Shown here: in pieces, positions 38,037-47,274 of the stretch
Position numbering within the stretch: position 1 is the first letter of the stretch
How the letters are laid out: each line of letters begins with the position of its first letter
NCBI GenBank assembly: GCA_002840895.1
Contig: PHCZ01000001.1
Span: 310,001 to 374,000, forward strand
Direction of reading: 5' to 3'
Length of the DNA stretch: 64,000 nucleotides
Origin: Bacteroidetes bacterium HGW-Bacteroidetes-8
GTDB taxonomy: Bacteria > Bacteroidota > Bacteroidia > Bacteroidales > UBA932
The notes under the pieces: model-generated
Databases searched by the model: none
What the model was told of the DNA's origin: nothing
The model's input: the letters and a program-made list of their open reading frames with translations, nothing else
Position numbers and translations under genes: made by a program

Positions 38037-38095
38037 CTTACCAGCATACTAATTAACTAACCTAACATAACACAACCACAATTTTGCTGGTAAGA
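38037..38095 (-). repeat. Recurrent 3'-UTR element, copy 1
   Basis: On the minus strand, just after the stop of the 926-residue protein: TTACCAGCAAAATTGTGG, then GTTAGGTTAGTTAATTAGTA and TGCTGGTAAG, leading into the terminator hairpin. TTACCAGCA and TGCTGGTAA form a 9-bp inverted repeat. The element resembles the sequence at 48311-48385. Confidence 0.5.
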
Positions 38096-38102
38096 ATTAG
38101 TA

Positions 38103-40883
38103 TTAAAATAATTGTATTGAAAAATCTATTGTTGTCGTTGGGAGGCACTTCTCCCCGGAACATAAACCATACTCAACATTACCGATTAGGTTGACTGGCA
38201 AACTCCCTTTTGTTTTTACTTTTTGGATAAAAACCACCTCGTTTTCATAGTATTTTATTGTTTCCTCCAAAAGCTCTTCATATTTAGAGATTAACTTACC
38301 TGACTCTGTTGTTGTTCCTAAAGGTTTAATCTGTTTGTGGTTATTAATATTGATTATTGTTGGGGATGATATTTCCTTAGAACTTAACTGACTGTAGATA
38401 TGCCACATTGGATCCAATTTAGCAGTACAATGAATTTCATAAATATTTGATTCTATTTTAACCGCCTTAAAACTCCATTTAATGTGGTTCCCCTTCTTTT
38501 CAATTTGGTTAGATGGTTCTTTTTCAATTAAATACTTTATTATTAGAGGTTCAAGATCTTCACCGTGAGCATTTTTGTTCACTATTTTACCATTTTTGCC
38601 AAGTATCCAAATTGTTGGTAGAGAATTAATTGCATACAACTTTGCTAATGGATCATTCATACCCTTGCCTTCAAAACGTTGTGGCCAAAGTAGACCCTGA
38701 GTTGCTGTCATTTTTCTAACCTGATTCTCCGCCCCCTTATTGTCAAGAGAGACACCAATCACCTCCAAACCTTTATCATAGTACCTATCATATAAAGACT
38801 TAACATAGGGCAAAGCAACAATGCAAGGCTTGCACCAGGTTGCCCAAAAATCAATTAATACAACTTTACCACGTAAAGAGGTTAGGTCAACTTGACGCCC
38901 GTCTAAAGCTGTAAATGGCTCAAGTGTAATGGCTTTTTCGCCAGAAACTGTTTTATCTGCCTCCATCTGCATTTGCGCTTGCTTTAAGAGTGCTTTAATA
39001 CCCGCTTTCCCGGCAAGATTATGCTTTGGGTTGCCGTATATATCAATTATCTGTTGCCAGTAATTTTTAACCACCTCTTCTGTAAGGTGGGCTCTTACAG
39101 CTGCACCAAGAAAATCAAGTGCTCTGTTGGCAATAACGGGAAGACCGGAATATTGATTAATATGCTCAATAAATCGAACCCATAAAGCTTCCCAATATAT
39201 GGTGGCAAAAAGCTTCCAGTAGTCATCCTCAACCCCCATAATTGCAGCATCTGGTCTTTCATCGCTATGTGGAAGTTCGTTCCATCCCGAATGAGCCTGC
39301 CCCCAATCACTGGCAAAGAGCTCCCAGGATATCTTCTCTTTATAATCGGCAGATAAAGCCCATTTCAGCTCATATTCGGACATTTCGTCCCTTTTAAGCT
39401 TCCAATCATTTTTAGCTTTCAAATCACGCGGGAACATACGAAACAGTGGAGATCCGGTGGCAATTTTAATTCCTTGGGCTTGCCCCTGTTTGTAATATTC
39501 TTGCCCCTGATGGTACTTCAAGTTCACTTTAAGCGCAAAATCTTCTTTCAACCTATTGGTATCAACCCAAAGTATAGGGTTGTACATATGTACCTGAGAA
39601 AAAATTTTAAAAGCTGTTAACCTTCGCGGATCGCCATTATATTTGTATTTATCCCAAAAATTTGAAGCAGCGGACAGTATTTTTCTTGAAAACCTCTCTT
39701 TTTTAAGTATATAGTTTCCATAACCTCCGGGTTCTTCTTTATTCAGGGCTACTTGGTTATTTTCATTGATAAGACTTTCCAGGTTAGCCCAATCTTTATT
39801 AGCCAGCTTATGTTGTTTATTATGAGCTTCAATCTCCTCTTTTCCTCTCCTAAATAACCCTTGTTGCTCAGGATCTTCAATCTCTGCTGTAAGTAAAATA
39901 TTTAGGGCTGCATCTCTATTATTATCTGGATTACACAAATACATTATTTTGGCTTGATGATACCTGGCAATAAATTTGAATGCTCCCTTGGAGTCAGTTG
40001 CAGCAGAGTCACATATTTCCAAAAAAAGTTGAAAATTGAATGGTAACAAACGTTTTGTCATATTTATGGGAACGTAATCATTAAACTTAGAGGTTAGATT
40101 GTACCAAGATCCCTTTGGAGTATTTGCCATCTGTTCTTTTAGACAAATGTCTGCAGCAATAGAATCGTTTAAATGCAGCAATGTCTCGTATTTTAACATC
40201 ATTAATCCAAAACCTGGCAAATTGTATTTTATATCATCTGTTACAGTTGGGATAAGACTGTCGATTAATTGTAATCTACCCAAATACCCCTCATTCATAA
40301 ATTTTTCATTCAACAGGTTTATATATCCAATAATTTTATTTTGCCGGGATTCATTAGATACATCTGCTTCGTTATTAACCTCCTCTGATATATACCCTTG
40401 GTTTAAAACAGATTCCAACTCTTGCTCACTATGGCCGAATGAAGCAATCCTCCCATCCTGATCTATTATAAATGTTGATGGGTATGCGGTTACTCCCCAC
40501 TGGTCATTAGTTGAGTTATCGGCTTTATCCATCGCAACAGAGTAGTTAAGGCTCATCCTCTCCACAAACTTCTCAAGAAATTCAGGTTTTGTCTCTCCTG
40601 CGACATAAACAGCTACAACCTCAACTTTCCCACGATACTTATCAGCTACCATCTTCAGGTGTGGAATTACTTTCACGCATCCAGGACAAGCAATCAGAGT
40701 AATATCTACCAGATAAACTTGACCCTTTTTAAATTCAGGGATGGGATCCCCTTTTATCCACCTTTGGATACTTGTCAAATTTGGAGCTTTATCTCCTATT
40801 TTAATCTTTGCATTTTGGTTATCAGCATATAATGTTAAATATCCAAATATTAACAGTGTGATAATGATCCCAATTTTTTTCAT
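38103..40883 (-). CDS. Large exported protein with two thioredoxin domains and a DsbD-alpha-like tail
   Basis: The protein has 926 residues with a signal peptide (KKIGIIITLLIFGYLTLYA). Thioredoxin domain 1 (about 28-165) has CPGC in IACPGCVKVIPHL. A long alpha-helical region follows (about 170-640). Thioredoxin domain 2 (about 650-790) has ATWCKPC and the cis-Pro loop SLPTIWILG. The last 120 residues (DPMWHIYSQLSS, EYGLCSGEKCLP) resemble the N-terminal alpha domain of DsbD with its paired cysteines. The combination suggests a self-contained periplasmic electron relay. It lies 127 bp downstream of susD on the same strand. Confidence 0.82.
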   Translation of the reverse strand: MKKIGIIITLLIFGYLTLYADNQNAKIKIGDKAPNLTSIQRWIKGDPIPEFKKGQVYLVDITLIACPGCVKVIPHLKMVADKYRGKVEVVAVYVAGETKPEFLEKFVERMSLNYSVAMDKADNSTNDQWGVTAYPSTFIIDQDGRIASFGHSEQELESVLNQGYISEEVNNEADVSNESRQNKIIGYINLLNEKFMNEGYLGRLQLIDSLIPTVTDDIKYNLPGFGLMMLKYETLLHLNDSIAADICLKEQMANTPKGSWYNLTSKFNDYVPINMTKRLLPFNFQLFLEICDSAATDSKGAFKFIARYHQAKIMYLCNPDNNRDAALNILLTAEIEDPEQQGLFRRGKEEIEAHNKQHKLANKDWANLESLINENNQVALNKEEPGGYGNYILKKERFSRKILSAASNFWDKYKYNGDPRRLTAFKIFSQVHMYNPILWVDTNRLKEDFALKVNLKYHQGQEYYKQGQAQGIKIATGSPLFRMFPRDLKAKNDWKLKRDEMSEYELKWALSADYKEKISWELFASDWGQAHSGWNELPHSDERPDAAIMGVEDDYWKLFATIYWEALWVRFIEHINQYSGLPVIANRALDFLGAAVRAHLTEEVVKNYWQQIIDIYGNPKHNLAGKAGIKALLKQAQMQMEADKTVSGEKAITLEPFTALDGRQVDLTSLRGKVVLIDFWATWCKPCIVALPYVKSLYDRYYDKGLEVIGVSLDNKGAENQVRKMTATQGLLWPQRFEGKGMNDPLAKLYAINSLPTIWILGKNGKIVNKNAHGEDLEPLIIKYLIEKEPSNQIEKKGNHIKWSFKAVKIESNIYEIHCTAKLDPMWHIYSQLSSKEISSPTIININNHKQIKPLGTTTESGKLISKYEELLEETIKYYENEVVFIQKVKTKGSLPVNLIGNVEYGLCSGEKCLPTTTIDFSIQLF

Positions 40884-40943
40884 CTGTTATTATATTTATT
40901 AGGTTGAAAATTTTTAAGTTCGTTTTGATAATTCATAAGCCTA

Positions 40944-40975
40944 TCAGGTACAGCATTGATTTATACTGTACCTGA
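40944..40975 (-). promoter_or_regulatory. Hairpin between susD and the thioredoxin gene
   Basis: TCAGGTACAG (40944-40953) and CTGTACCTGA (40966-40975) are perfect reverse complements around a 12-base loop. There is no T tract on the minus strand, so it may be an mRNA-stabilising or processing hairpin rather than a terminator. Confidence 0.5.
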
Positions 40976-41010
40976 ATGATCAAATCATCATTAAGCTCAA
41001 GATAGTTTAC

Positions 41011-42462
41011 TTAATAACCGGGGTTTTGCTCCAGAAATGGATTTTTCTTTAATTCACTCTCCGGTATAGGGTAAAGTAAATCGTTTGTATTAAAACCTGT
41101 CTTTATAACTTCCAAGGTTGATACCGCCCTACCGGTTCGTTTAAGGTCAAACCAGCGGTGACCCCATTCGGTAAAGAGCTCTACTCTTCTTTCTTGCATT
41201 ACAGCATCCAAAAGATCTGATTTACTGATAGAGGGATTTGTGTTTGCTAATAATGGAAGCCCTGCTCTTGCTCTAATAGCATCTAAATCTGCAATTGCTA
41301 GATCTAGCTTATTGAGCTGTGCTCTTGCTTCTGACCTTATAAGATATTGCTCAGCCAGTCGGAATATAGTTGAGTTTTCCTTGCGTGAATCATCTGGATT
41401 TGTTGTTGCAGATGAAGTATAAGAGCGGTATTTATATGACATTATGTAGCTTTTTCTATTTAACTTGACCCAGGTAGTTTTCCGTAAATCCCCCGCTTCA
41501 AAAGCATCAGACAGAGATTCGTTCCCAACAAAATCATCACGAAGGGCAAAAAAGGATAAGAGTGTAGCCATAGTACTTGATCCTCCATAAAAATGCTGAC
41601 CTTCAGATGTAAAGAAATTATTATTAAAATTTGGGAACTGCCAGATTGCCTCTTTATTGCCTAAGAGAGTGATATCAGATAAAGCTACCATACTATAGTC
41701 AGAAGTATTATTAATAATAGTAGTCGCAATTGACTCCGCTTCACTCCACTTTCCCATATATAAAAAGACTCTGGATAGCAAAGAAGATGCTACTGCTTTA
41801 TTTACCCTAAAACGCCCGGATGTAGGATAATTTGCAGTCAACAGTACTATAGATTCCTGAAGGTCGGCTTCTAATTGATTGTACACAGCATCTACTGATG
41901 TGCGTGTCATTTTTGAATTAATAGTGTAATCGGTTGAGGTCACCAAAGGTATATCTCCAAAAAGATTTACAAGATAGAAATGTAGGAAGGAGCGTAAGAA
42001 AAGTGCCTCCCCAATGAATTGCGATTTTGCTGTTTCAGTTAACTCTGTTGCGGCTTTCAAACTCTCTATTACATCATTCGCCCTAAAAATTGTAGTATAT
42101 GCATATGTCCAAAAGTCGCTGATATAACTATTATCAGCTATCAGATTGTTCTCTTTAAACGAAAGAATTGATGGATCTGTGAAATTGAAGGTTAACTCAT
42201 CTGCAGACAAGCCAGTACGCCATGCAATCTGAAACCCGGTACAATAATATGGGTTCAAAAAAGTACTGTAAATGCCTCTTAATGCGGCCTCTGCTGTGGC
42301 ATTATCTATAAAGACCTGTGTTTTTAGTAGGGATGCAGGGGGTGTATCCACCTCAAGTAATTTTTCGCAAGAAATTGTCGCTATTAACAAAGGGAGTAAT
42401 AATAGTGTTTTTATGCAGCCCCTTAACCTATTTGTATATATATATTTAATCAAATTTTTCAT
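41011..42462 (-). CDS. SusD/RagB-family outer-membrane lipoprotein
   Basis: The protein has 483 residues. It has a lipoprotein signal with lipobox IATISC, then CEKLLEVDTPPA, typical of SusD starts. TPR-like text follows (AEAALRGIYSTF, FIGEALFLRSFLHFYLVNLFGDIPLV, VYNQLEADLQESI), and the family ending RRVELFTEWGHRWFDLKRTGRA. It should cap the adjacent SusC barrel at the cell surface and bind ligand. It lies 18 bp after susC. No glycoside hydrolase is nearby, so the ligand may not be a glycan. Confidence 0.94.
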   Translation of the reverse strand: MKNLIKYIYTNRLRGCIKTLLLLPLLIATISCEKLLEVDTPPASLLKTQVFIDNATAEAALRGIYSTFLNPYYCTGFQIAWRTGLSADELTFNFTDPSILSFKENNLIADNSYISDFWTYAYTTIFRANDVIESLKAATELTETAKSQFIGEALFLRSFLHFYLVNLFGDIPLVTSTDYTINSKMTRTSVDAVYNQLEADLQESIVLLTANYPTSGRFRVNKAVASSLLSRVFLYMGKWSEAESIATTIINNTSDYSMVALSDITLLGNKEAIWQFPNFNNNFFTSEGQHFYGGSSTMATLLSFFALRDDFVGNESLSDAFEAGDLRKTTWVKLNRKSYIMSYKYRSYTSSATTNPDDSRKENSTIFRLAEQYLIRSEARAQLNKLDLAIADLDAIRARAGLPLLANTNPSISKSDLLDAVMQERRVELFTEWGHRWFDLKRTGRAVSTLEVIKTGFNTNDLLYPIPESELKKNPFLEQNPGY

Positions 42463-42480
42463 TGTTTTCCATTTTTAAAT

Positions 42481-45400
42481 TTAAAACTTAAGCTGAAGGC
42501 CGGCTGTAATAATTTGCAGCTGAGGGTAATTGCTTCCGCTTTCTACATCCAATACATAGCGGTTATATTTGGAAATAGTAAAGAGATTCTGACCCTGCAA
42601 AAAGATTTTAGCAATTTTTGCCCCTGCCTTGTGAGCAAGTGTTTGTGGAAGAGTGTATGAGAGAGAAAGCGTTTGTAGACGGATAAAAGAGGCGTCCGTA
42701 ATAGCATCAGATGAGTTGTAATTGCTTGACATAGACGTTCCCGGGCTTGTTTGCGTAAAGCGCTGTACATCTGTGACATCTCCCGGGTTTTGCCAACGTT
42801 CATTCCACACCCAAAGTGGTATGTTTTGTTGAGTTCCGGCATTATAAACCGGGTTTAGCAATGCTTTCTGCTCTTTAAAACGGAGTAAAAAAGATAGTTC
42901 AAGTCCTTTATAAACTACACTATTTATTAGACCCCCATAATACTTACTATCTTGCGAGTAAGTAAACTGCTGATCATTACTATTGATAACCCCATTTTTA
43001 TCTACATCTAAAAAGGTATGTAGTCCTGTTTGTGGATCAACACCTGTCCAAACATAAGTTCTCTTAATTGACAAGGGCTCTCCTACCTTGTAAATCGTAG
43101 CGTAAGGGGAGTCCTCAATGCCCGGGAAAGCTAATAGTTTGTTGCGCGGAATTGATAAATTGGCAGAAACACTCCATTTAAGATTATCTCTCCGGATTAC
43201 ATCTGCTCTTAGCAACATCTCCCATCCGGAATTTTCTATAGTGGCTTCAAAATTCTTTAGGATAGAAGAGAAGCCGGTAATAGCAGGAAGTGTATAGTTA
43301 ACCAACTGATTAGAAGATTGGTTACGGTACCAGCTAACCTCAAGACCTACTCTGTTATTAAAAAAATTAGATTCAATCGCCACCTCTAGCTTCCTTGTCT
43401 GCTCCCATTTAAAATCAGGATTAAAAAGCGAGTTAGCGTAAAGACTCAAAGAACCTTCATAAGCAACTGTAGAAGGTAACATCATATAAAGATTGAAATA
43501 CTGGTAATCACCAATCAGATCATTGCCCGTTATACCGTAACTTGCCCTTAGTTTACTAAAATTAAGAATAGAATGAGTATTCTTCATCCAAGGTTCTTCG
43601 GAAAAGATCCAAGCTGCCCCTATGGCACCAAAATTCCCAAAGCGATTATCCGGTCCAAAACGAGATGAACCTTCTCGACGTCCTGTTAGGTTCAATAGGT
43701 AGCGCTCCTTATAATTATAACCAACTCTTGCAAAGACTGAAATGTACTTATAATTGGAATATGAAGAACTAATTGCTACATTTCCAGCTGCATTAATAGA
43801 ATTTAATAATGCATCTGAGGTGTAGTTACTCCCTTGCAAAAGTTGGTACTCATTTAAATTTCCCTGGTATGATAAGCCGGTTACCATATCAAGTGTATGC
43901 TCACCAGCTTTTTTTAAATAGCTAATTTGTGGTTCAATTATTATAGATTGTCGGTGGTTACTCCCAAAATCAGCACTCGGTTTTATATATTGTCTGGTAA
44001 TAGGAGGATAAACAGTGGATGGGTTTTTATATTTTGTCTCTCCACTCATATCTGTATATCCCAGATTTGTTTTAATCCTAAATCCCTCAAATAGAAGGTA
44101 AGATAGACTAACGCTTGCGGTCAGGTTACGATTTTCTGATATGGCCGGGTTTATAAAACTAGACATAGGGTTAGTCCAGGTAGCAGATCCGGCACTGTTA
44201 AGCGCCCAGTTTAGCTCCCCGTTATCCAAAAAAAGAGGCGGTGCATTTGGCGAAAGACTAAGAGCTCTGAAGATCCTACCGTTTCCTGATTGATTTTTAT
44301 CAATCCCATAGTTTATGGTAACACCGGCTGAAAATTTACCATTGGGCGATGTGTGATTTAGGTTTAGATTCCCTCCTAGTCGATGATAACCCAGTCCTTC
44401 ATATATTAACTCTTCATTATGATAATTACCCCCAAGTCGAAAACTTGTCTGTGCATTACCACCCGAAACATTCAACTGAAGATCAGTAATATTAGCAGTT
44501 CCGCTTAAAAGTTCTTTTTGCCAATTGGTATATCGGGTCGTATCCCACATTCCATTTATATCAGCATGTGATATTGATGTTGGGCTTACTGCAACTCCAT
44601 CATTTTTAAGAGCTTCACGACGCATAGCCAGATATTGTTGAGTATTGAGCAATTCCAATCTGCTATTAACACTACCTGCTCCCTGATAGAAATTAAGATC
44701 AAAATCTGTTTTACCAGAAACTCCTTTTTTAGTAGTGATTAAAATAACGCCATTCGCACCTCTTGATCCGTAAATTGCAGTTGCATCAGCATCTTTAAGA
44801 ATCTCAATACTCTGTATATTTTCTAGGTTGATAGTGCTTAGCGGATCCAATTTACCTCCAAAACGCTGCTGGCTGTTACCCGATAGAGAGAGAGATTCAG
44901 AACTGACCGGTATTCCGTCAATAATATAAAGAGGGAGATTCCCATCAATTCCGGTACTACCAGGAATAGATTTCCCCAAGTCTGTCGTACGAAGACTATT
45001 GTGTCCTCTAATACGGATAGTTGGAGCTATACCAGGCCCGCTTGCCGGAGTAATATCTAACCCTGCAACTCTTCCCTGCAAAGCCATCAAGGGACTTATT
45101 ACCGGCTGGTTAGTAATCTCTTTTGCTGTTACTTTTGCAATATTGCCTGTCTTTGTTTTATCAGTTACTGTATAATACCCGGCATTAACGGTTGCAGCTT
45201 GAAGTTCTGTAATATCCTCTTCCAGAATAACATCAATTACACTTCTGTTGCCTATTACAATCTCCTGGGAGGTGTAGCCTAAAAATGAAAAAGTCAAAAT
45301 ATTATTATCACCAGCAGTGATTGTGTATTTACCTTCAATATCTGTCCCGGTACCTTTCTTTGTCCCTTTTACTAAAATATTCACACCTGGAATAGACAAT

Positions 45401-45915
45401 CCTTTTGAATCTTTAACGATTCCCGTTATTTTTCTATCAACTTTATCTTGCCCATTTAAGTCAAAGATAATATTCTCCAACCTCCCTTTTTCACGCTCTT
45501 TATATTGAGTTAGTATTATGTAATCTTCCTCTTCTATGTAATAAATCTTTCTAGGTTTTAACACCTCATCCAAAACTTTTCCTAACTCTTTATTCTTGAC
45601 TTCTATAGATATTTTGTCTTCGGTATTAACAAAGCTTCCGCTATATGCAAACTTCACCTGAGTCTGATATTCGATTTCAGTCAAAACCTCTTTTAGTGAA
45701 ATATTTTTACAATTAAGAGTAACTTCTCGATTTAATACACCCTGTCCATAAGAATCATTTGCAGATACCGCACTGCAGAATATCAGTCCTATAGCCATCT
45801 GTATCAGGGAGACTCGCATAATTGTGATAATTAAATAAGAACTTTTACATAGCCTTCGGATACGTTTTGTTAAATCCAGTGTATCCCGGAGACCTTTTTT
45901 AAGAAATTTTTGCAT
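42481..45915 (-). CDS. SusC/RagA-family TonB-dependent transporter with STN domain
   Basis: The protein has 1144 residues. A long positively charged N-terminus precedes the signal helix (LIQMAIGLIFCSAVSA). An STN domain follows (about 60-125), which talks to FecR-type anti-sigma factors. Next come a CarboxypepD_reg-like domain (ITGIVKDSKGLSIPGVNILVKG), the plug with the SusC signature PLMALQGRVAGLDIT and DADATAIYGSRGANGVILITTKKG, and a C-terminal barrel ending LQIITAGLQLKF. It imports a SusD-bound ligand across the outer membrane. The STN domain and the FecR/sigma genes upstream indicate trans-envelope regulation. Confidence 0.95.
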   Translation of the reverse strand: MQKFLKKGLRDTLDLTKRIRRLCKSSYLIITIMRVSLIQMAIGLIFCSAVSANDSYGQGVLNREVTLNCKNISLKEVLTEIEYQTQVKFAYSGSFVNTEDKISIEVKNKELGKVLDEVLKPRKIYYIEEEDYIILTQYKEREKGRLENIIFDLNGQDKVDRKITGIVKDSKGLSIPGVNILVKGTKKGTGTDIEGKYTITAGDNNILTFSFLGYTSQEIVIGNRSVIDVILEEDITELQAATVNAGYYTVTDKTKTGNIAKVTAKEITNQPVISPLMALQGRVAGLDITPASGPGIAPTIRIRGHNSLRTTDLGKSIPGSTGIDGNLPLYIIDGIPVSSESLSLSGNSQQRFGGKLDPLSTINLENIQSIEILKDADATAIYGSRGANGVILITTKKGVSGKTDFDLNFYQGAGSVNSRLELLNTQQYLAMRREALKNDGVAVSPTSISHADINGMWDTTRYTNWQKELLSGTANITDLQLNVSGGNAQTSFRLGGNYHNEELIYEGLGYHRLGGNLNLNHTSPNGKFSAGVTINYGIDKNQSGNGRIFRALSLSPNAPPLFLDNGELNWALNSAGSATWTNPMSSFINPAISENRNLTASVSLSYLLFEGFRIKTNLGYTDMSGETKYKNPSTVYPPITRQYIKPSADFGSNHRQSIIIEPQISYLKKAGEHTLDMVTGLSYQGNLNEYQLLQGSNYTSDALLNSINAAGNVAISSSYSNYKYISVFARVGYNYKERYLLNLTGRREGSSRFGPDNRFGNFGAIGAAWIFSEEPWMKNTHSILNFSKLRASYGITGNDLIGDYQYFNLYMMLPSTVAYEGSLSLYANSLFNPDFKWEQTRKLEVAIESNFFNNRVGLEVSWYRNQSSNQLVNYTLPAITGFSSILKNFEATIENSGWEMLLRADVIRRDNLKWSVSANLSIPRNKLLAFPGIEDSPYATIYKVGEPLSIKRTYVWTGVDPQTGLHTFLDVDKNGVINSNDQQFTYSQDSKYYGGLINSVVYKGLELSFLLRFKEQKALLNPVYNAGTQQNIPLWVWNERWQNPGDVTDVQRFTQTSPGTSMSSNYNSSDAITDASFIRLQTLSLSYTLPQTLAHKAGAKIAKIFLQGQNLFTISKYNRYVLDVESGSNYPQLQIITAGLQLKF

Positions 45916-45925
45916 AATTTTGTAA

Positions 45926-46013
45926 TGTTTAATTGTTAGAATTATTATTAGAGTGATGAAACAATTAGACCTGGCGGGGGTGTTGGTAGCACCCCTGCTT
46001 TTTTGTCTTTTTT
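45926..46013 (+). ncRNA. Candidate antisense small RNA over the susC leader
   Basis: The plus strand has a perfect -7 box TAATTTTG at 45915-45922, with no clear -33. About 50 bp downstream is a strong intrinsic terminator: GCGGGGGTG (45974-45982) pairs with CACCCCTGC (45990-45998, one G-U) around a 7-base loop, followed by TTTTTTGTCTTTTTTT. A second stem, TAATTGTT/AACAATTA (45930-45937 with 45960-45967), lies between. No plus-strand gene precedes the terminator, so its natural client is a short RNA of about 75-88 nt antisense to the susC 5' leader. DonS-type antisense RNAs next to susC homologues are known in Bacteroides. Transcription is not shown by sequence alone. Confidence 0.55.
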
Positions 46014-46093
46014 AATGCTTAATTATCAGGGCTTCTAATCATATTTTTTTGTTTTTAGTATTTGATAAGGTTGTTCAATTGTTTAGGATTTTT

Positions 46094-47068
46094 TTAATTT
46101 CTTGGTTTAAATACAATTTTTTTGTTTTCGATTTCATATTCGATAGAAAGAACTTTAGAGATAATATTCAGAGTCTTAACTAATGATTGACCCGTAAAAT
46201 TTGCTGTTACAACAGAACCTGATAGTGTTTCATCTTCAAGTTCTATATCAATATCAAACTTATCTTCTATCCTGCTTATTATAATATCCAATCTGGTATC
46301 ATTGAACTTCATATCATATTCAGTCCCTTTAATAATATCTGTTCTAATAGGTTCTAAAACAGGGGTGCTCTCTCTGGCTAACTCTTTGCTTGAGATATTA
46401 AAGTGTGCTTTCTCTTCAGGCATCAGCACCACAACCTTTTGGTTGCTAAGAGATGTTACGGAAACCTTGCCTGTAAGGACCACCACCTCAATAATATCAC
46501 TTGTTGCGTTAATATTAAAACTTGTTCCTAATACTGTTGTAGTTAGTTCCCCGGAATGTACAAGAAATGGTCTTGTAGAATCTTTCTCTATTTCGAATAG
46601 AGCCTCTCCTGTGAGACTCACAATACGCTCAGCTCTTTTTTTAAATTTTTTAGGATACTTAAGACTACTATTAGGTTTTAACCAGATAATACTCCCATCG
46701 GACAGGAGTACCTTTTTAATTCTTTCTGATGAGATAAGTTCTACAACTTCAAACAACTTGATCTGTTTATATTCATAATACTTAAATCCTCCGAAGCCTA
46801 AAGCCACTACAAGTAAAATCGAAGCTGCAACTTTTATTGCACTTGTTAAATAGTATCTTCTATAAGTTGATCTATTTTTAATACCTGCTTTGCGATTGAC
46901 AGATTCTTTCAGATGTTTTTTGATTATGAATTTTTCTGATTCATCTTTAAATGGGTGAACATCCGTATAATGAGTATCAAGCCAATTATCAATTACCACC
47001 ATCTCTTCGGGAGTACACTCTCCCTTTTCGTACCGTGCGAGTATGTCCTTAAATTCTGATTCAGTCAT
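46094..47068 (-). CDS. FecR-type anti-sigma factor
   Basis: The protein has 324 residues. The N-terminal cytoplasmic part (MTESEFKDILARYEKGECTPEE) binds sigma. One membrane helix lies at about 78-97 (AIKVAASILLVVALGFGGF), then the FecR domain (KVLLSDGSIIWLKPNSSLKYP, RIVSLTGEALFEI) and a C-terminal DUF4974-like domain (DTRLDIIISRIEDKFDIDIEL). It should receive the signal from the SusC STN domain and hold the divergent ECF sigma factor. It lies 178 bp upstream of susC, with the candidate antisense RNA between them. Confidence 0.93.
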   Translation of the reverse strand: MTESEFKDILARYEKGECTPEEMVVIDNWLDTHYTDVHPFKDESEKFIIKKHLKESVNRKAGIKNRSTYRRYYLTSAIKVAASILLVVALGFGGFKYYEYKQIKLFEVVELISSERIKKVLLSDGSIIWLKPNSSLKYPKKFKKRAERIVSLTGEALFEIEKDSTRPFLVHSGELTTTVLGTSFNINATSDIIEVVVLTGKVSVTSLSNQKVVVLMPEEKAHFNISSKELARESTPVLEPIRTDIIKGTEYDMKFNDTRLDIIISRIEDKFDIDIELEDETLSGSVVTANFTGQSLVKTLNIISKVLSIEYEIENKKIVFKPRN

Positions 47069-47207
47069 TTTATGATTTTTTTAGGTGCTTTTGTATATGT
47101 AGTATCACGAAGCGGTAAATACACCCAAAAAGTATTTGATATTTTATAAAAAGAGCATTTTTTTATTTTTTTAATTCCTAATCTTTCTGTTTAAAGACTA
47201 TTTTATC

Positions 47208-47215
47208 TATTTTTG
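47208..47215 (+). promoter_or_regulatory. -7 box for the ECF sigma gene
   Basis: TATTTTTG matches TAnnTTTG. A start near 47220 leaves about 13 nt to the ATA codon at 47233 and about 55 nt to the TTG at 47275. Confidence 0.5.
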
Positions 47216-47274
47216 ATCAAACCTATTTTACTATAAAACAGATTAAAAACCATACAGATAATGAGTTAGCTCTT

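Noticed and set aside
41011-45915. Polysaccharide utilisation locus
   Set aside because: SusC and SusD are present, but no glycoside hydrolase, lyase or sulfatase is nearby, so a glycan substrate is not supported.
45970-46013. Terminator of fecR or leader attenuator of susC
   Set aside because: The T tract is on the plus strand only; on the minus strand the hairpin is preceded by A's, so it cannot act as an intrinsic terminator for fecR.
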